The translations under genes and the position numbers were made by a program. The notes beneath the pieces are model-generated. The model saw nothing but the letters and a program-made list of their open reading frames with translations, made no database searches and was not told where the DNA came from. From JBOZRQ01 sp050789255 (GTDB lineage: Bacteria; Bacillota; Sulfobacillia; Symbiobacteriales; Symbiobacteriaceae), in contig JBOZRQ010000013.1 in assembly GCA_050789255.1 (NCBI GenBank), forward strand, positions 119,574 through 183,573: DNA of 64,000 nt, in the 5' to 3' direction. Shown one piece after another: positions 42,263 through 50,701 of this stretch (positions are counted from its first letter, which is position 1; each line of letters starts with the position of its first letter).

Positions 42263-42285
42263 ATATGCCTTTAGACGTAATTTGC

Positions 42286-43218
42286 TCAGCAATGTTCCAA
42301 GTAGCGAACAATCCCCGGGGTGATATCCATCAGTGTTTTGATCTGCGGCCCGAGGAGAGAGGCACCGGGTCCCTTTAGGATGGTCGGGACGTCGTTATAG
42401 GTATGGGTGGTGACGGTCAGGTCTTCGATGTTGCCGTGGTCGCTGGTGATGATCAGCAGGAGGTTCGGGTCCATTGCGGCGAGGAGGCCGGAGAGGAAGC
42501 GGTCGACCCGCTCCAGCACGGCGATCGACTCGGTCATGTCGCCGGTGTGGCCGGCCTTATCGGTCAGGAAGTGCTCGTAGAGGGTGAAGTCATGGGCGCC
42601 CGCCACGGCGGCGGCCCGGCGGCCGGCCTCCTCGGGGGCGACCGGGTCCAGGTCGAAGCCGAAGCTGCGCATGACCGCGTGGTCGATGTCAAAGCCGACC
42701 GCCTCGCCCGCCCTGAGCTGATCCAGGCTGCGGAAGACGTGCACCCCGGCTGCCAGCCCTGCCACGGTGGAGGCCGATGGGCGTCGGCGCCGATCCTTGT
42801 GAAGGGGCTGCCCCTGGGCGACCCAGTCGAAGAACTCCTGACGGAAGGCGTTCAGGAAGGTGCCGCGCCGGCCGAGCGCCTCGACGCGCTTGAAGATGGA
42901 ATGCGCTTCAAGGATGCGCCTGAGGTTGGGGGTCGGGTAGGCGTTCAGGTGGCGCCCAATGGCTTGCGCAGCGTTCTGCCCGGTGAAGATGGCGGTCTGG
43001 CCGGTGGCGCTTTGCGGGAGACCGGGTACATCCATACGGGGGTCGGTGGCCACCACGCAGAGGTCGGGGCCGCCGTCGTAAGGCACGGCGGACCGAGTCA
43101 GGGGGCGCCCGCCCAGAAGCGAGCGCAGCGCCGGCATGTGGGCTGCGACCAGCGGGTTGACCGCCGGGTCGTCAGCCCCCAGCCCGACGCCGTCGATGAA
43201 GAATAGGAGGACGGGCAC
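42286..43218 (-). CDS. Alkaline phosphatase superfamily metalloenzyme
   Basis: A 310-residue protein related to phosphopentomutases and cofactor-independent phosphoglycerate mutases. Metal-binding motifs are VLLFFIDGVGLGADD at the start, PQSATGQTAIFTGQNA with a likely nucleophile Ser/Thr, FLTDKAGHTGDM and LLIITSDHGNIEDLTVTTHT. The substrate is unknown; the lack of the long cap domain sets it apart from full-size mutases. It is the third gene after polX and DUF421 (8-nt gap). Confidence 0.85.
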   Translation of the reverse strand: MPVLLFFIDGVGLGADDPAVNPLVAAHMPALRSLLGGRPLTRSAVPYDGGPDLCVVATDPRMDVPGLPQSATGQTAIFTGQNAAQAIGRHLNAYPTPNLRRILEAHSIFKRVEALGRRGTFLNAFRQEFFDWVAQGQPLHKDRRRRPSASTVAGLAAGVHVFRSLDQLRAGEAVGFDIDHAVMRSFGFDLDPVAPEEAGRRAAAVAGAHDFTLYEHFLTDKAGHTGDMTESIAVLERVDRFLSGLLAAMDPNLLLIITSDHGNIEDLTVTTHTYNDVPTILKGPGASLLGPQIKTLMDITPGIVRYLEHC

Positions 43219-43226
43219 TTCGGATC

Positions 43227-43850
43227 TCAGCCCCCTGATTTGCCTTGCTGCTTCAGCAGCTCGCGGAGCTCCTGCCGCATCTTGGCCGAGTTGGCCTGCA
43301 CAATCAGCGCGATCGCCTGCTCAAGCTCTTTGGATGAGGCGGGCTCCTCCTCTGTCTTGAGGATGACGCTCACACCGCCCGCCGGCTCCATCCAGGCCTC
43401 CTTCACCTCCGAGAAGTTGTCGACCTCCTTGTGGCGAAGGGCGGTTTCCAGGTCGTTCAGGCTGACGCGCTCCTTGAGGAGATTCTTCTTCAAGACCTTC
43501 CCATCCTTTATTAGTAGGGTGGGATGGCCCTCAGTCAGCCGTTCGAACGTCTTGGAGTGCATGTTGATGGTGGTCATCAGCACGTGGAGGGTGCCGATCA
43601 GGGCGACCGGCAAGATGCCGTGCATGAGGTGGACATCCAGGTCCGCCACCGGGATCGCCGCAACCTCGCCGATCAGGATGACGAGGGCCAGGTCAAAGGG
43701 GGCCAGGTTGGCCACCGAGCGCTTGCCGGTCCAGCGCACGATGATCAGGACGCATACGAAGGTCAGAATGGTCCGGATGATCAGGACGGGAAAGTCCTGA
43801 AAGATTTCGCTCGGCCAGTCGTAGGTGAAGACCTGAGCCAGTTCCAGCAT
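43227..43850 (-). CDS. DUF421 (YetF-like) membrane protein
   Basis: A 207-residue DUF421/YetF protein. Three spans (IIRTILTFVCVLIIVRWTG, FDLALVILIGEVAAIPVADL, GILPVALIGTLHVLMTTINM) contain the family motif GKRSVANLAPFDL. The cytoplasmic part has the conserved GHPTLLIKDGKVLKKNLLKE and SLNDLETALR. YetF-type proteins support spore germination receptor function in Bacillus; the molecular role is poorly known. It begins 3 nt after polX. Confidence 0.92.
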   Translation of the reverse strand: MLELAQVFTYDWPSEIFQDFPVLIIRTILTFVCVLIIVRWTGKRSVANLAPFDLALVILIGEVAAIPVADLDVHLMHGILPVALIGTLHVLMTTINMHSKTFERLTEGHPTLLIKDGKVLKKNLLKERVSLNDLETALRHKEVDNFSEVKEAWMEPAGGVSVILKTEEEPASSKELEQAIALIVQANSAKMRQELRELLKQQGKSGG

Positions 43851-43853
43851 CGC

Positions 43854-45515
43854 TTACCCCTTCTCCTTCGCCAGCCAGGCCAGCAGGTCCGGCAGGTCCA
43901 TGGCGTTGACCACGTCCTCAGGTTCCAGCCAGGCCCGGCGCGCCTGCCCCACGCCATACTCGAGCAGCCCGAGTTCATGGGTGCTGTGCGCATCGGTATT
44001 GATGACAACCTTGACCCCGTACTGCTTGGCCATGCGGGCGTGCAGGTCGCTCAGGTCCAGCCGTGCAGGGCTCGCCGAAATCTCCAGGGCGGTGCCGGTC
44101 TCCCGGCAGGCGGCCAGGATCCGCTCAAAGTCGAGCGGGTACGGATCGCGGCGGGTCAGGACCCGCCCCGTCGGGTGGCCGATGATATCGACGTGGGGGT
44201 TGTAGATTGCCCGGAGCAGCCGCTCGGTCTGCTCTGCGCTATCTAGCTTCATATGGCTGTGGATCGAGGCGACCACGACATCCAGCTGGCGCAGCAGCTC
44301 GTCGGGAAAGTCAAGGGAGCCATCCTTTAGGATGTCCACTTCTGTGCCGCGCAGGAGCTTAATTTCTGGAACGGCGCGTTGAACTTTGGCGATCTCCGCC
44401 CATTGCATTTTCACCCGTTCGGGAGTCAGCCCCCCGGCGATGGCTAGGGACTGCGAGTGGTCGCAGATGGCCAGATACTGATGGCCCCGGGCCCGGGCGG
44501 CCTCGGCCATCTCCAGCAGGGTGGCGGTGCCGTCGGAGGCCCGGGTGTGGGTGTGCAGGTCGCCGTGCAGGTGGGCGACGGTCAGCAGATGGGGGAGCCG
44601 GCCGCTCCGGGCCGCCTCGATCTCCCCGAGCCCTTCCCGCAGCTCGGGCACGATGAACGGCAGCCCCTTGGCGGCGTAGATTGCCGCTTCGGTAGGCGCA
44701 GGCTGCAAGTCGCCCAGCGCCTTCAGGTGGGCCTGGGAGCCGGTGAGCCGCAGAAGATTGAGCGCAAAGAGTTCGGGCGGCGTGGTCTGGACCTCCAGGC
44801 GGCGGCCCAGGCTGGTCTCCAGGGTGATCATCGCAGCGGTCCGCTCCCGGACGGTCCCGGCAATGGGCAGGCGTGCGGTTGCATCCAGGATGGCCGCGGG
44901 GTCGTTGGTGGCAACCAGCACATCGATATCGCCGATGGTCTCCCGGCGGCGCCTGATCGACCCGGCGGTGCTGACCTGGATTGCTGCAGGGTGGCGGCTC
45001 AGGGCCTGCACCAGCGCCTCGGCGATCGGGCCGACGGCGCCGAGGGTGGCCCGCTCCATGTGGGTGCGCAGCTTCTGGAGCCCTTCGAGGATCTGCGCTT
45101 CCTTGCGTGGGCCGAGCCCCGGGAGATCCCGGAGCTCGCCCTGCCGGGCGGCGAGCTCCAGCCGGTCCAGGCTGTCGACCCCCAGGCGTGTATAGATCAG
45201 ATGGGCGGTTTTGGCCCCTAGGCCGGGCACCTTCGTAATGGCACGAACGCCGGGCGGAATCGCCCGGCGCAGCTCTTCGAGATACTCGATCTGCCCGGTG
45301 GTGAGCAGCTCCTTGATCTTCTCGGACGTCGCCTTGCCGATGCCGGGGATGGCCAGAAGCCGACCCTGGCGGGCGACCTCTTCGATCTCCTCGGGGATCA
45401 GCTCCACCGCCTCGGCGGCCTTGCGATAGGCGCGGACCTTAAAGGGGTCCTCCCCCTTCAGCTCCAGCAGGTCGGCGATCTCGTAAAAGGCGTAGGCGAC
45501 GTCCAGGTTGTTCAC
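43854..45515 (-). CDS. polX: PolX-type DNA polymerase/3'-5' exonuclease
   Basis: A 553-residue bacterial family X polymerase. The 8-kDa and fingers part carries helix-hairpin-helix motifs (LLAIPGIGKATSEKIKELL, ITKVPGLGAKTAHLIYTRL). The palm has GSIRRRRETIGDIDVLVATN with two metal aspartates. The C-terminal PHP domain supplies the exonuclease: GDLHTHTRASDGTATLLEMA, AICDHSQSLAIAGGL, GTEVDILKDGSLDFPDELL, VINTDAHST. It acts in base-excision type repair. GTG 45515 follows GGAGGGG. In Bacillus polX and mutS2 are adjacent; here two genes and a repeat separate them. Confidence 0.95.
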   Translation of the reverse strand: MNNLDVAYAFYEIADLLELKGEDPFKVRAYRKAAEAVELIPEEIEEVARQGRLLAIPGIGKATSEKIKELLTTGQIEYLEELRRAIPPGVRAITKVPGLGAKTAHLIYTRLGVDSLDRLELAARQGELRDLPGLGPRKEAQILEGLQKLRTHMERATLGAVGPIAEALVQALSRHPAAIQVSTAGSIRRRRETIGDIDVLVATNDPAAILDATARLPIAGTVRERTAAMITLETSLGRRLEVQTTPPELFALNLLRLTGSQAHLKALGDLQPAPTEAAIYAAKGLPFIVPELREGLGEIEAARSGRLPHLLTVAHLHGDLHTHTRASDGTATLLEMAEAARARGHQYLAICDHSQSLAIAGGLTPERVKMQWAEIAKVQRAVPEIKLLRGTEVDILKDGSLDFPDELLRQLDVVVASIHSHMKLDSAEQTERLLRAIYNPHVDIIGHPTGRVLTRRDPYPLDFERILAACRETGTALEISASPARLDLSDLHARMAKQYGVKVVINTDAHSTHELGLLEYGVGQARRAWLEPEDVVNAMDLPDLLAWLAKEKG

Positions 45516-45539
45516 AGCACACCCCTCCGGGGCTTTAGC

Positions 45540-46322
45540 TTAACATTCGGAATCGGGCGGTTCAAGTCCGAGCAGGTCGAACCTGCGCTCCCGGTGGTAG
45601 CCCACGTGACCTGCCCGGTTCAGGGCGCGCATCTCGGCGGCGCAGACGCCCATCTCGCAGTCGCCCATGATCGTCTCGGCGATCTTCAGGCTGTGTTGGC
45701 GGTCCCGTTGGGCCGAGCCCAGTTGCAGGTGGGGCAGCGCAGCGCCGACCTCGACCCGCAGTTCGGCCCGCACGGCCTCGGCCTGCATCAGGGGCGGCAC
45801 GCCGACCGAACTCTCAGATACCGTCTCCAGCAGCCGCCGGCTCACCGCCGTGGGCCCGTGGGAGGGAATGGCGGGGCCGAGGTCCTCGCGGCCGAGCAGC
45901 CGGTTGAGCCGCAGGCGGGCGCCGTACACCCGGCTTGCCGTGGAGTCCCGCGAGGGGATCGGCGTATCAATATAGCAGTCGCAGAGGACCAGGTCGGCAC
46001 CTCGCTTCAGCCTGTCGATCAGGGAAAGGAGCGGCCGCTCCAGCTTGCCGGTCAGGTCGCCGTCCACGAAGATCACCCCGCGTGCGCCCGCCTCCAGGGC
46101 CACCCGGGCGCCTGCTACGCGGGGGACGTCGTAGCCCAGTGGCTCCCGGAAGGTCAAGGGTTTGATCCTGCGGTCCCGGTTGCGGGCGACCAGCGTCGGG
46201 GTCATGTCGGTGCAGCCGTTCAAGACCGGAATCACCAGGCTGACGGGCAGCCGCAGCGCCCGCTGGAGCACCTCACCGATGCGTCCGGCCTCATCCTTGG
46301 CCGGGATCACGACGGCCAGCAT
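45540..46322 (-). CDS. GT-A family glycosyltransferase
   Basis: A 260-residue glycosyltransferase-2-like enzyme. It begins MLAVVIPAKDEAGRIGEVLQ; VIPVLNGCTDMTPTLV replaces the common VVxDGSxDxT; the metal-binding DxD is in GVIFVDGDLTGKLERPLL. The acceptor is unknown. The gene is divergent from a related glycosyltransferase and a CotS-like kinase, suggesting a shared role in a spore or surface glycan. ATG 46322 follows GGAGGTG at a good distance. Confidence 0.82.
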   Translation of the reverse strand: MLAVVIPAKDEAGRIGEVLQRALRLPVSLVIPVLNGCTDMTPTLVARNRDRRIKPLTFREPLGYDVPRVAGARVALEAGARGVIFVDGDLTGKLERPLLSLIDRLKRGADLVLCDCYIDTPIPSRDSTASRVYGARLRLNRLLGREDLGPAIPSHGPTAVSRRLLETVSESSVGVPPLMQAEAVRAELRVEVGAALPHLQLGSAQRDRQHSLKIAETIMGDCEMGVCAAEMRALNRAGHVGYHRERRFDLLGLEPPDSEC

Positions 46323-46405
46323 GGGCAACTCACCTCCGGGGATCTCTAGCCATATCCTATCAGCGCTGAGGCTCAGGCAGACCTGCGGGGGGGAGCGAGG
46401 CGCTG

Positions 46406-47158
46406 GTGCGAGAAGGATGGGACGCGACGGCCGTGATCGCCGCGGTGGATGAGGCGGAGAGCCTGGCTCAGGTGCTGAGCCAGTGCCGCCGGTTGGGCCT
46501 GGAGCGGATGCTCGTGGTGGCCAACGGGCCGGGGAGCGAGGTCGCCCGGGTGGCCGAGCGGGCCGGCGCCCGGGTGGTGCGCTACGCAGAACGGGTCGGG
46601 CACGATGTGGGCCGGGCGCTGGGGGCGGCGTCCAGTGGCGGCGAGGGGCCGCTGCTGTTTCTCGACGCAGACCTGCCGGTGGCGGCAGAAGACCTCCGGC
46701 CCTTCCTCCGGGCGGTGACCTCGGGGGTCGATGTGGCGCTCAACCGGGTGGACCCGTACATTTCGCCCGCCGCCCGCCTGCACCCGGTGCACGCGGCCAA
46801 GCGCTTCCTCAACTGCGCGGCAGGGCGCCCGGACCTGGGCTGCGCCAGCCTGACGGCGGTGCCCCACGCCCTGTCACGGCGGGCGCTGGAGGTGCTGGGG
46901 TCCACTTGCCTGGCCGTTCCGCCGCTGGCACAGGTGCAGGCGCTGGCAGCGGGGCTCAGCGTGGAGGCGATCCACCCGGTGGAGGTGCTCCGCGCCAACG
47001 CACGGCGCCCGGGCCTGAACGAGGGGAAGCAGAACCCGGTGGAGCAGTTGATCCTGGGGGATCACCTGGAGGCGCTGCACTGGCTGCTCGGGCAAGGCGC
47101 AGGCCCCCGGGCGGGCTTCCCGGACCTGGGGCGCCGCCGGGATCTCCTGCCCCGATGA
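46406..47158 (+). CDS. GT-A family glycosyltransferase, divergent paralogue
   Basis: A 250-residue protein similar in plan to the divergent gene at 45540: DATAVIAAVDEAESLAQVLS at the start, MLVVANGPGSEVARVAERAG, and the DxD in GPLLFLDADLPVAAEDLRPF. The C-terminus (NEGKQNPVEQLILGDHLEAL) also parallels the other protein. GTG 46406 follows GGGGGGAGCGAGG. The next gene overlaps it by ATGA. Very high GC. Confidence 0.82.
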   Translation: MREGWDATAVIAAVDEAESLAQVLSQCRRLGLERMLVVANGPGSEVARVAERAGARVVRYAERVGHDVGRALGAASSGGEGPLLFLDADLPVAAEDLRPFLRAVTSGVDVALNRVDPYISPAARLHPVHAAKRFLNCAAGRPDLGCASLTAVPHALSRRALEVLGSTCLAVPPLAQVQALAAGLSVEAIHPVEVLRANARRPGLNEGKQNPVEQLILGDHLEALHWLLGQGAGPRAGFPDLGRRRDLLPR

Positions 47159-48102
47159 GCCTGGAGCAGGCGGCGGCGGCTTACGGCCTCGACCCGCTGG
47201 ACCTCCTGCCGGTAGCCTCAGCCTACCGCCCCGCGGCCGCCTACCGGGCCGGCGACGTGCTGCTCAAGCCCTACCGGTACGGCGAGCGGCAGCTGTACTA
47301 CGTCGCCCGGGCGCTGGAGCATCTGGCCCGGCGGGGCTTTTCCCGCGCACCCCGCCTGGTGCTCAGCCAGAGCGGGCAGCCCTATGTCCGGGCGGGCTCC
47401 ACCTGGTGGTACGCCACCACCTGGATCGAGGGGCGCCGGCCCCGCTTCCCGGGGGACCTGGCGGCGGCGGCGGGCGCCCTGGCCGCCTTCCACGAGGCCG
47501 GGGAGGGCTGCCCGATCCCCTGGAGCCGGTCGCGCTCCTGGCCGGTCCGCTGGGCGGCCCTCACCGCCGACCTGCGGCAGTTCGCCCAGCGGGCGGCGCT
47601 CGGCCACAGCGACTTCGACCGGGCATTTTCGCAGGCGGCGCCCCAGTTCATAAGCAGGGCAGAGTCGGCCTGCGCCGCCCTGGCTGCGTCTAGCTACCCC
47701 GCCCTGGAGGCGGAGGCGATGGACAGCCCGGTGCTCTGCCACCGGGACCTGACCCCCGCCAACATGGTGATGGACCGCGCAGGGCGCGTTTGCCTGGTCG
47801 ATCCGGACACCTGGGGGCCCGAGCTGCGGCTCCATGACCTGGTCCGCCTGATCACCGCGAGCCCGGGCTGGAGCCCGAAGGGGGCCATCGCAGCCGTGCG
47901 GGCGTACGGCCCCCTCCGCCCGGAGGAGAGCCGGTTGCTTCCCCCCGCCCTCCTGTTGCCACGGGAGGTCTGGTGGGCGGGGGTCTGCCGCTACCGGCGC
48001 CAGGAGCCCGGCGCCGACCCGGAGCGCCTGCTGGCGGACGCGATCGCAGGCGCCCCTGCGAGGGACGCCTGCGTGAAAACGTTGGCGAAGCTGCTGGCCT
48101 AG
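47155..48102 (+). CDS. CotS-like spore coat kinase/phosphotransferase
   Basis: A 315-residue protein with the aminoglycoside-phosphotransferase (APH/CotS) fold. It has an N-lobe with lysine in VLLKPYRYGERQLYYVARAL, catalytic loop SPVLCHRDLTPANMVMDRAG, and metal Asp in VCLVDPDTWGPELRLHDL. CotS/YsxE-type proteins occur in spore coat glycan clusters. Its ATG overlaps the preceding glycosyltransferase stop, so the two work together. The converging ABC-F gene overlaps its last codons by 4 nt. Confidence 0.88.
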   Translation: MSLEQAAAAYGLDPLDLLPVASAYRPAAAYRAGDVLLKPYRYGERQLYYVARALEHLARRGFSRAPRLVLSQSGQPYVRAGSTWWYATTWIEGRRPRFPGDLAAAAGALAAFHEAGEGCPIPWSRSRSWPVRWAALTADLRQFAQRAALGHSDFDRAFSQAAPQFISRAESACAALAASSYPALEAEAMDSPVLCHRDLTPANMVMDRAGRVCLVDPDTWGPELRLHDLVRLITASPGWSPKGAIAAVRAYGPLRPEESRLLPPALLLPREVWWAGVCRYRRQEPGADPERLLADAIAGAPARDACVKTLAKLLA

Positions 48103-50042
48103 CTGACAGCCTTCTCCCACTCCACATACAGGCGCTCCAGGTCGCCTTGGATGGAGTTGTACTCAGCCACGACCTGGCGGCCGGTGGAGCTCCTGAGGAT
48201 CTCGGGGTTGGACATCTGCCCTTCGAGCTCGCCCTTGCGCTCTTCGAGGCGGGCAATCTCCTGCTCGATGCGCTTGAGCGCCTCCTGGGCCTTCTTTTCC
48301 TGGCGCTGCTGCTCCTTGCGGGTGGCCTGGGCCTCCTGGCCGCTCTCCTTGCGGGGCGCCGGGGGGGCGCCCTTCTCGGCCCTGGCGGCCTGCCCCTGGG
48401 CCTCCGCCTCGGCCTCAAGCTGCGCCTGGTAGAGCGCCAGCCGCTCCTTCTCCGCCTTGTACTCGCTGTAGTTGCCCTCGTACTCGGTCACGCCGCCGCC
48501 CTCGAACTCCCAGACCTTCGTGGCGATCTGGTCGACGAAGTAGCGGTCATGGGAGACGAAGACCACGGTGCCGGGGTACTCCTGGAGCGACTCCTCCAGG
48601 ACCTGCTTGGACTCCAGGTCCAGGTGGTTCGTGGGCTCGTCGAGCAGCAGCACGTTGGCGCCGGCGACCATCAGCTTGGCCAGGATCAGCCGGTTCCGCT
48701 CGCCGCCCGAGCACTGGGCGATCGGCTTATGGGCGTCCTCCCCTGAGAAGAGGAAGGCGCCGAGCAGGGAGTAGGCGTCGAACTTGGTGTAGCCCGGGAT
48801 CTCCAGCATCTCGTCGTAGGCGGTCTTGGTGTAATCCAGGGCGTCGAGGTCCTGGCTGAAGTAGCCCCGCTGCACGCCCACGCCCCACAGGTAGGTCCCG
48901 CTGGTCGGCGAGAGCAGCCCCTGGATGATCTTCAGGAAGGTGGTCTTGCCAGCGCCGTTGGGGCCGACCAGCGCGATCCGGTCGCCCTTGAACATCTCCA
49001 GGTTGACGCCCGCGAAGATCTTCTTCTCCCCGAACGACTTGCCCAGGTTCTCCACCTTCAGGACGTCGCCGCCGGACTCGTAGTCCATATCAAAGTCAAG
49101 CTTCATGGTCTTGGTGCGCATCTTGGGCCGATCAAGCCGCTCGATTTTGTCTAGCTGCTTCTTGCGGCTCTGCGCCTGATCTTTTCGTGAGGGCGTACTG
49201 CGCCACTTGAGGTAGAAGTCCTCAAGCTTCTTGATCTCGGCCTGCTGGCGCTCGAACGCAGTCATCGCCGCCTCCAGGCGGCGTTTCTTCTCTTCGAGGA
49301 AGTAGCTGTAGTTTCCATGGTACAGGTCGCCGCTCTTGTTCTCCAGCTCCAGGACCCGGGTGATTACCTTGTCGAGGAAGTAGCGGTCATGGGAGACCAG
49401 AATCGCCGCCGACTTGATCGACTTGAAGTAGCCCTCCAGCCACTCGGTGGCATGCAGGTCCAGGTGGTTGGTCGGCTCGTCGAGCAGCATCAGGTCCGGT
49501 GCCTCCAGGAGGAGCTTGGCCAGGCCCAGCCGCACCTTCTGCCCGCCGGAGAGGTTCTCCACGGGCTTATTCATATCTTCCTCGGTGAAGCCCAGGCCGA
49601 AGAGCACCATCTTGGTGCGGGTCGGGCCGTCGTACCCGCCGGCTGCCTCGAACTGGGCGGTCTTTTGCGTGTACTCCTCCATGACGGCGGTCAGCTCTGC
49701 CTCCTCGGTGGCGGCGCCCATGCGGGCCTCCAGGTCGCGCAGCTCCTCCTCAAGGCGCTGCACGTAGGCGAAGACCGACTTGGCCTCCTCGAAGAGGGTG
49801 CGCCCGGGCGTAAAGTTGGGGTCCTGGCTCAGGTAGCCCACCCGGCAGCCGCCGGCCAGCCGGATGGAGCCTTCGTCGTACTCCATGCGCCCCATGAGGA
49901 TCTTCAGCAGGGTGGTCTTGCCGGTACCGTTCCGGCCGACCAGGGCGATCTTCTCGCCCTCATTCAGCAGAAAACTGATATCTTTAAACAACAGGTCGGC
50001 GCCCCAGTATTTGGCCAACCCCTGTACGGTGAGCACTGCCAT
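48099..50042 (-). CDS. ABC-F family ATPase
   Basis: A 647-residue soluble protein with two ABC domains and no membrane spans. Domain 1: Walker A GRNGTGKTTLLKIL, signature NLSGGQKVRLGLAKLL, DEPTNHLDL. Domain 2: GPNGAGKTTFLKII, CSGGERNRLILAKLM, DEPTNHLDL. The inter-domain linker (about 240-310) is charged and contacts the ribosomal P/E site in the family. A C-terminal coiled coil (about 520-645) is present, as in Uup/YdiF types. Members protect ribosomes from antibiotics or resolve stalls. The leader with a small ORF and attenuator favours induction by ribosome stalling. Confidence 0.94.
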   Translation of the reverse strand: MAVLTVQGLAKYWGADLLFKDISFLLNEGEKIALVGRNGTGKTTLLKILMGRMEYDEGSIRLAGGCRVGYLSQDPNFTPGRTLFEEAKSVFAYVQRLEEELRDLEARMGAATEEAELTAVMEEYTQKTAQFEAAGGYDGPTRTKMVLFGLGFTEEDMNKPVENLSGGQKVRLGLAKLLLEAPDLMLLDEPTNHLDLHATEWLEGYFKSIKSAAILVSHDRYFLDKVITRVLELENKSGDLYHGNYSYFLEEKKRRLEAAMTAFERQQAEIKKLEDFYLKWRSTPSRKDQAQSRKKQLDKIERLDRPKMRTKTMKLDFDMDYESGGDVLKVENLGKSFGEKKIFAGVNLEMFKGDRIALVGPNGAGKTTFLKIIQGLLSPTSGTYLWGVGVQRGYFSQDLDALDYTKTAYDEMLEIPGYTKFDAYSLLGAFLFSGEDAHKPIAQCSGGERNRLILAKLMVAGANVLLLDEPTNHLDLESKQVLEESLQEYPGTVVFVSHDRYFVDQIATKVWEFEGGGVTEYEGNYSEYKAEKERLALYQAQLEAEAEAQGQAARAEKGAPPAPRKESGQEAQATRKEQQRQEKKAQEALKRIEQEIARLEERKGELEGQMSNPEILRSSTGRQVVAEYNSIQGDLERLYVEWEKAVS

Positions 50043-50068
50043 GGTAATCCAACCTCCAAATGAAATAC

Positions 50069-50109
50069 AAAAACAAAAACGCCGCAGGTAAGCCTCCTTA
50101 CCCCGGCGC
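50069..50109 (-). terminator. Attenuator hairpin in ABC-F leader
   Basis: On the minus strand CGCCGGGGTAAG, loop GAGG, CTTACCTGCGGCG, then TTTTTGTTTTTG. It ends about 25 nt before the ABC-F start codon, so transcripts would stop before the gene unless the hairpin is prevented. Confidence 0.85.
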
Positions 50110-50116
50110 GCTAGTA

Positions 50117-50217
50117 GCTGGTGCGCTCAGGTCGAAGGTCGCATAACGCCATTTTCCAATTCACACCAGCCAAAAGGGCATACAACCCCCTTGGAACTCA
50201 ATTCTTGCTGGTGCGAA
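50117..50217 (-). promoter_or_regulatory. Alternating inverted repeats in ABC-F leader
   Basis: Read on the minus strand there are three segments: TTCGCACCAGC (50207-50217, inside the leader ORF), GCTGGTGTGAA (50160-50170) and GCGCACCAGC (50117-50126). The middle one can pair with either neighbour. A ribosome stalled on the leader ORF would cover the first segment and shift pairing to the third, next to the terminator. Confidence 0.7.
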
Positions 50218-50236
50218 CCGGAGAAATCAGCGCCAT
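50198..50236 (-). CDS. 12-codon leader peptide of ABC-F gene
   Basis: On the minus strand ATG 50236 follows GTAGGAGATCGCC. The ORF MALISPVRTSKN ends at TGA 50198-50200. It begins about 35 nt after the predicted transcription start and overlaps the first strand of the leader hairpins, the layout of stalling-type regulatory peptides upstream of antibiotic-responsive ABC-F genes. Confidence 0.7.
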   Translation of the reverse strand: MALISPVRTSKN

Positions 50237-50274
50237 GGCGATCTCCTACCCCTGTCTTCATCATGCTACCTGCT

Positions 50275-50303
50275 ATTTTACGATTCGATACCAGAAAAGT
50301 CAA
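50275..50303 (-). promoter_or_regulatory. Promoter of ABC-F leader
   Basis: On the minus strand TTGACT (50298-50303), 17 nt, TAAAAT (50275-50280). Confidence 0.8.
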
Positions 50304-50362
50304 CGGAGCATCCAGAAAGCCCGGCCGGGGTGCGGTTTTTTGAATTCCCGGTTCCCCCTAAC

Positions 50363-50570
50363 CTGCACTTTCTGACACAGGCCGGAGGGCGAGGCATCTG
50401 TCAAAAGTAAGAGCTTGGGGCCTGTCAGCCTGTTCTGACACGCAAAACCACTTGGTTGAACCTGAAAGAACCACGCATTTGCCTCCCCCTGGCGGAAACA
50501 CCCGGCCTTTCACCCCAACCTGTGGATTCTGACACAGAACACTCTCCAAACCCGCGAGTTTTGACACAGA
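50363..50570 (+). repeat. Cluster of degenerate TTyTGACACA repeats
   Basis: Four direct copies end at 50380 (CACTTTCTGACACAG), 50442 (CTGTTCTGACACG), 50537 (GTGGATTCTGACACAG) and 50569 (GCGAGTTTTGACACAG); three are preceded by AACC(T)G-like sequence. A possible inverted copy is CATCTGTCAAAAGT (50394-50407). Spacing is irregular (62, 95, 32 nt). The stretch has no supported gene and lies between the ABC-F promoter and the terminator of the fibronectin-type gene. Confidence 0.55.
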
Positions 50571-50641
50571 GGGCGTCAACTCCGCAGCAGCCTGCCAAAA
50601 GAATCAAACACCAAAGTCGGGGGAGGCCTCTCCCCCGAAAT

Positions 50642-50682
50642 ACGGACCGCCTCCCCTCTATGGAGAGGGAAGGCGGTCCTTT
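50642..50682. terminator. Hairpin after fibronectin-type gene
   Basis: GGACCGCCT(50645 region) pairs with AGGCGGTCC, with an inner CCCCTCTATGGAGAGGG loop-stem; T-rich flank on the plus strand, weak on the minus strand. It lies 20 nt beyond the stop of the minus-strand gene. Confidence 0.6.
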
Positions 50683-50701
50683 CACGTGGGTGCCCGACCG
50701 T

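Noticed and set aside
46483..47154. Upstream in-frame extension of the CotS-like protein
   Set aside because: The extension is Gly/Arg/Pro-rich and lies out of frame over the glycosyltransferase gene; ATG 47155 overlaps the previous stop and fits the family length.
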